From NCBI GenBank assembly GCA_963969495.1, contig OZ018322.1, forward strand, positions 162,058,048-162,122,047: 64,000 nucleotides of DNA, given 5' to 3'. The stretch comes from Ceratothoa steindachneri. Taxonomy: Eukaryota > Arthropoda > Malacostraca > Isopoda > Cymothoidae. Positions 59,201-64,000 of this stretch are shown here, piece after piece (within the stretch, counting starts at the first letter, position 1; every line of letters starts with the position of its first letter). Below the pieces are notes generated by a model. It did no database searches. It had not been told where the DNA came from and saw only the letters and a list, made by a program, of their open reading frames with translations. The position numbers and the translations under genes are program-made.

Positions 59201-59670
59201 AGGGCTTTCCAAGCAAAATAATTTAGCAGGACTACGTATAAAGGGATACTGTATAATTAAGTACGTATCGACTATCAATTTCCCTTTCTTGTCTCGACTT
59301 TCATGTTCAAACTACTTCATACAACAGGTAAATTTGTTACGGCATTCTGAGTATCTCTTAATGTAGCAGAATTTATTGGGAGTATAGTGAAACTCCACAG
59401 TGTGGCAATGAAACAATGCACCCGGCCCGTTGTTATTATGCGTCAAAGACAAACTAGGGGAGGCAAATGTCCCGTTTAAACTCAATTAAACTTTGAATCA
59501 CTTGATTCCGAGACAAAGTGGGATCACAAATGGTAAGCCAATATCAAAGGCTCTCTAGTTACGATTAAGGAATTTCTTCCATGAGTAAGATTCTAGGAAC
59601 AAATATCAGGACACCCATTCATAAACAAGGTCTCTTGACCAAAAAAACGCTTACCCTCACTTTATAGAAT
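56265..59670. other. No firm gene; one weak hint at 57030-57150
   Basis: AT-rich. The ORF 56978-57211 includes MTYNEKETIIKTGRP, which recalls the region before TTF-type zinc fingers in hAT-related proteins (pattern ...TGRPTP). It is too short to name. ORFs 57714-57947 (-), 58241-58459 (-) and 58818-59009 (-) have no recognisable motif. The stretch at 57840-58130 is GC-richer but without a motif. Confidence 0.4.
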
Positions 59671-59674
59671 ATTA

Positions 59675-60895
59675 TCGCATATCATAGTATAGCATAGCAC
59701 AGCATAGTATAACATAGTATTTATATAGCATAGTATAGCATAGCATAGCACACAATAGTTTTGCTTAGTGTAGCCTTAACCTAAAAAAAAGATAGTATAG
59801 CCAAATACTTTAGCATAGCATAGCCTAGTCTAGCATAGCGTAGTATTGTCTAACATAGCATATCCTAGTATAACTTAGCCTAAACTTGCCTAGTATAGCG
59901 TAGCATATCATAGCCAAGCATAGCATAGTAAAACCTACCCTGTTTTAGCCTAGTATAGCCAAGCCCAGCTAAACATAGGATAGCCTAGCCTAAAATAGAA
60001 TTGCCTAGCTGTCCTGGGCCTAACCTAGCCTAGTAAACCTAGCATAGAATAGCCTACTTTATCTTACTTTAACTTAGTTAGCCTAGCCTTTCGTATCCTA
60101 GAATACCTAGCTCGCTTAGTAGACCCTAGTCTAACCTAACATATTATAGTATAGTCTAGCCTATTATAGCCATGCCTAACGTAGCATTGTCTAGTGTAGC
60201 CTAGCTTACTTTAGCCTCGCCTAACCAGATCTGGCTTAGTATTGCATGTCAGAGCCTAGACTAGCGTCGCCTAGAGTAGCCTAGCCTAGTATAGCCAAGA
60301 TAGAATAGGCTAATATACCATAGCTACTAAATCCTTGCATACGATAGCATAGCCTAGCATGCTTGGTATAGTCTATCCTAGCGTAACCACACCTAACATA
60401 ATATAGCTAGGTATAACATATTATAGCCTAACTTAGTATATCCTAGACTAGTAGAGCATACCATACCCGAGAGTAGAATAACCTTGCATCGCTTATTATA
60501 GCCTCGTTTAGCTAGCGTATTGTAGCCTAACATAATATTAATTAGCATAGCCATCCCTAGGTTATTATACTTTACCCTACCTTATTATAGCAGAATATAG
60601 CACCGTCTAGCCTAGTATAGATTAACATAGCTTATCTTAGCCTAGCCTAGCATTAACTTTCCTAGACAAGTATAGCCTATACTACCTTATTATACCCTAG
60701 TTAAGCATAGCTTAGTATTATCTAGCCCAACATACTATATGCTATCCTAGCATAGCATTTTATAGCATAAATTAGTATAGTATATCTTAGCCTTGTGCAT
60801 TATATCTTAGCATAGTTTAGCATAGTAGAGCCTAGTCTATAATAGCCTATCATAGTATATCATATTATAGTCTAGTCTAGTCTAGCATAGTATCG
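59675..60895. repeat. Degenerate pentanucleotide array, TAGCC/TAGCA/TAGTA
   Basis: About 1.22 kb of imperfect 5-base units, mostly TAGCA or TAGCC with TAGTA and TAACC variants, over roughly 240 positions. The left end is rich in ATAGCATAGTATAGC; the middle drifts to CTAGCCTAG; the right end returns to TAGTCTAGTCTAGC. No higher-order unit is evident. No ORF. Not telomeric. Confidence 0.95.
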
Positions 60896-61206
60896 GCAGA
60901 ATAGTTATTGACAAAACAACATAATTTCCGGACTAACTTTAGGAGGACTTTGACAATTATATCTTTCAAAAGGGTTTCAAATTTCGCTAGGATCGGCCGA
61001 ATAATTACAATATTATTAAAAAACCAAAACAAAAGCAAAACGGGGACCCACAGACATATGAAATATAGAGTCACTAACTTAAGTTATAATTTGGAAGTGC
61101 TTGATTCTATCATTATAAGCTACATTACTTTTTTCAGCTGTACGTGAATCTGAAGTGATGGCTCAGGGAATAAAATTTTAATTCAGGCAGTGGCATAAAT
61201 ATCTTC

Positions 61207-64000
61207 ATGGACAATAGGCCTGAAGGCTGTAGGGGTCTAATAGTGCTTTTCATGCTGTGTGGTGACACAGAAGCTTTGGTCAACCCCGGTCCGCGTGCCC
61301 CCCAAGTATCCGTGCCGGCTCTGCAAGAGTGCGGTCAGGTGGGGGCAGCGGGCCATACAGTGCGACCGCTGCTGTCAGGTTCCATACACGATAGCTGGTA
61401 TCATGTCAACTGTGTTGGGAGGTTCACAGCGGCGTACGACAGATTAGTTGACCGTAGCCTCTCATAGATCTGCTACGATTGTGGAACGCTCAACTATAGC
61501 TCCTCCATTCTTCATTTCCGCATTCATAATTACAATAGATTCAGTATCCTTGATCTTGACCTATCCACCCTACCACTACAACCCCTCAATCTAACCTCAC
61601 CATTATTAGATAGAAGGACATCTAGGCAAGACATTTCAGACAATTCCTCCCCTAACAATAATAGACAAGTAGATTGGACAGCCTTAGAGCGTTTGAAAGC
61701 TCCCACCCAAATACCTAACCTATTCCACACCCAATTATGCTTATAATAATGCATTACAGTCATTATAAATATCCCCATTCACAAAATCAGATCATACATC
61801 ATCTACCACCCATCCCAACAGCACCCATAATGACTCTCTTACCATAAAAGAGTCATCCAACTTCCGCCTAATTACCATCAACTTCCGTAGCATTACTAAC
61901 AAAAGAGCCTCATTTCATTATACCCTTGAGACATATGACACGGACATTGTTAAGAAGCAGAGACTTGGCTCACGCCAGATATTCAGGACTTTGAAGTTTT
62001 CTCAACAGACAGCACCTATAACATGACATTATCCATGAAAGACCGACAAGAACGATAACCACGGCGGAGTCCTAATAGCAACGCAGCCGGGACTAGTTGC
62101 GACCCCAGCCAACGTAAATTCAAAATTTGTTTGGATAAAAATACAGATGCAGGGCTGCAGTTTTCTTTTGGGTGGTGCTTTTTATCGTCCCCCTCCAGAT
62201 CCATTATATAATACCTGCAGACCCTAGACGAATCTCTTTCCAAAATTGACCCCTCCAAAAATATACGGTTGGCTGGTGACTTCAACCTCCCAGACATCAA
62301 CTGGAAGGCGCAAGCCATATTGGACAACATTACATGAAATCTTTATTAAAATAAAAAACACACATACTTACTCAAACAGTACTCGAACCAACACGCACAC
62401 AAGTTAGTGTTAAGAGAAACAACCGAAACTTTAGACATAGTGTCACATCCAACATACTAGACCTTTTCGTCACAAACATCATTTCATTAATTACTCAAAC
62501 ACGTGTACTACCTGGTCTCAATGACCAGGAGATTGTACTCATTGACGTGAACATTAAGCCACAGATACAGAAACAAATACCCAGGAAAATATATTTGTAC
62601 AACAGAGCTGACATGAAAGCTATTACCCGTTATTTAGCTGAGCGTAAGTAACTTTCTTTGAAAATGACCTTATGGCCAATTCCGTGGAAGCGAATTGGAC
62701 CAGGCGACGAGACTTCTTACATGGCACAATGGACAAGCACATACCCAAGAAAACTCTCACACTGAACCCGTCACAACCATGGTTCAATAGACAATTAAAG
62801 AAACTACACAGAAACAAGGTAAAAACATACAAGAGGGCAAAAGAGTACAACGATACACAACATTGGGAACAAGGCAGAAACATACAGAAAATTTCCGAAA
62901 AGAAATAAAGCTAACAGAAACTAAATACACAGCCAGCTTCCTCACAGAGTACAAGCTTCTTCAAAGCACAAAACAAGACTCTACAGGTATAACAACATTA
63001 CTACATAACAATTTGCTGGTCACATGACCACAAGACAAAGCTACTGCACTCAACACACAATTCCAAACCGTATTTACCAATGAACAAGGAGACTTATTGG
63101 ACATGCCACAATCACTATACACAGCCACACCTCATTTTTTATACGCACGCAATGAATTGAGAAACTATTATCTGAGGTAGACATCAACAAAGTGACTGGA
63201 CCTGACAATTTACCCTGCAGGATACTTAAGGCTGGTGCTAGCGTACTGGCCTCTGTCCTGCTGGCTATATCTTCACATACACTACTAACCGGAGAATTTG
63301 CCCATGACTGACCTTTGGCTAACATGAGTCATATTTTTATGTCCGGCGCCAGAACCCTCTCCGTAAATTATAGACCGGTTTCGCTTACCTCAATCCACTG
63401 CAAAATTCTTGAGCATAAAATTCCCAGGCATATCAGGACTATTGTGCCAGACTCAACTACTGGAGATGACTCATAGCATTTCTCAATCCTTAAACGACCT
63501 TAAAATTAGACAAATGGACGCTGTAGTTTTAGACTTTGCCAAAGCCTTCGACAAAGTCCCGTACTAACGACTAGTAGAAAAATTAGATTTTTATGGCATA
63601 CGAGGAGCAATCTTTCACTGTATTAAGACGTTTTTGACTACTAGAAGGCAACGTGTTGTGATCGATGGTAGTCAATCTTTTTCTGTTTCTGTGACTTCTG
63701 GGATAGCTCAAGGTACCGTCCTGGTGCCCTTACTATTCCTTTTTTACATTAATGACTTTCCACTATCGCTCACTTCTACCACTCGATTATTTGCAGACGA
63801 TAGTTTAGTTTATAGAACAATTGTAGATAGGAATGGACCACCTCTTGGGAAGCCAAGTGGCAGATAACTTTTATACCAGAAAAATGTCAGCACATCCTTT
63901 TCACCCGTACTAACAAACCCATTCTATTTAATTACAAACTTCATAACACCACCTTAGAAATCGTATCATCACACAAATATTTGGGCGTCCACCTCTCAGT
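61207..64000 (+). pseudogene. CR1/L2-like LINE: 2A-like start, PHD-like finger, endonuclease, RT; continues past the window
   Basis: From an ATG at 61207: a short hydrophobic leader, then GDTEALVNPGP (61261-61293), a 2A-like motif. After a frame slip at a C run come YPCRLCKS...IQCDRCCQ, WYHVNCVG and WICYDCGTLNY (to 61500), a PHD-like Cys/His finger. Endonuclease: RLAGDFNLPDINWKAQA at about 62265, then SNILDLFVTN and PGLNDQEIVL, corresponding to the SDH region. Linker: PWFNRQLKKLHRNKVK (62776). RT: NKVTGPDNLPCRILK (63186), NYRPVSLTSIHCKILE, VLDFAKAFDKVPY (motif A), VVIDGSQSFSVSVTSGIAQG, LFYINDF, and the active site LFADDSLVYR with both Asp kept (about 63790). HKYLGVHLS ends at 64000. Frameshifts and stops are common, so the copy is inactive. 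Confidence 0.88.
61261..61293 (+). other. 2A-like motif at the LINE N-terminus
   Basis: Reads GDTE-ALV-NPGP; the consensus is D-x-E-x-NPGP. It follows a hydrophobic leader as in 2A-bearing LINE ORFs known from marine invertebrates. Two extra residues between E and N probably abolish ribosome skipping in this copy. Confidence 0.55.

Noticed and set aside
59675..60895. Pentamer array as a CRISPR or telomeric tract
   Set aside because: There are no spacers between repeats, and the unit does not match known telomere repeats.

Overview
The window looks like a stretch of gene-poor, AT-rich nuclear DNA from an invertebrate animal. The evidence is a canonical GT-AG intron, animal-type transposon families (CR1/L2-like and Jockey-like LINEs, Ty3/Gypsy LTR elements, Tc1 and MULE DNA transposons), tRNA-like sequences with Pol III A and B boxes, and many (TA)n microsatellites. 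Nothing is prokaryotic: there are no operons and no long ordinary ORFs. The phylum cannot be fixed from this sequence alone; an arthropod or lophotrochozoan would fit. No intact ordinary host gene was found. Almost all recognisable coding sequence is mobile or mobile-derived and broken.

Layout, left half. 1-690 (-): endonuclease part of a CR1-like LINE. 3370-4760 (-): decayed Jockey-like LINE. About 5.1-7.2 kb (-): decayed Ty3/Gypsy element. 10.55-11.78 kb (+) and 12.39-13.56 kb (+): relics of multicopy uncharacterised protein families; a second relic of the first family is at 55.3-56.3 kb. 15.64-17.26 kb (+): RT-to-3'-end part of a CR1-like LINE. 21.0-21.5 kb (-): LINE C-terminus. 22.04 kb: tRNA-like sequence. 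23.7-25.1 kb: possible solo LTR between inverted copies of a short repeat. 26.58-28.45 kb (+): KRBA2-like integrase-derived gene with an intron and a Cys-rich C-terminus, now broken. 32.76-35.31 kb (+): Jockey-like EN+RT. 36.5-37.9 kb: LTR-like repeat, followed by a Jockey-like RT fragment. 39.5-41.6 kb (+): LINE ORF1 with zinc knuckles.

Layout, right half. 42.7-43.7 kb: two copies of a tRNA-headed repeat whose head is inverted relative to its tail. 43762-49569 (-): young LTR retrotransposon with 1.46-kb near-identical LTRs and one uninterrupted 716-codon ORF that lacks the capsid, the RT catalytic core and integrase. 49778-50427: 260-bp-armed foldback. 51.0-52.0 kb (+): MULE transposase relic. 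52.9-55.2 kb (+): Tc1 element split by an LTR-like insertion. 59.68-60.90 kb: degenerate TAGCC/TAGTA pentamer array. 61.2-64.0 kb (+): CR1/L2-like LINE with a 2A-like N-terminus, PHD-like finger, endonuclease and RT, running off the window.

The most interesting objects are the internally stripped but open-framed LTR element with its hairpin-rich LTR minisatellite, the intron-bearing KRBA2-like gene, the foldback, and the head-inverted tRNA repeat pair. Family names come from recognising protein motifs by eye. No database search was run.
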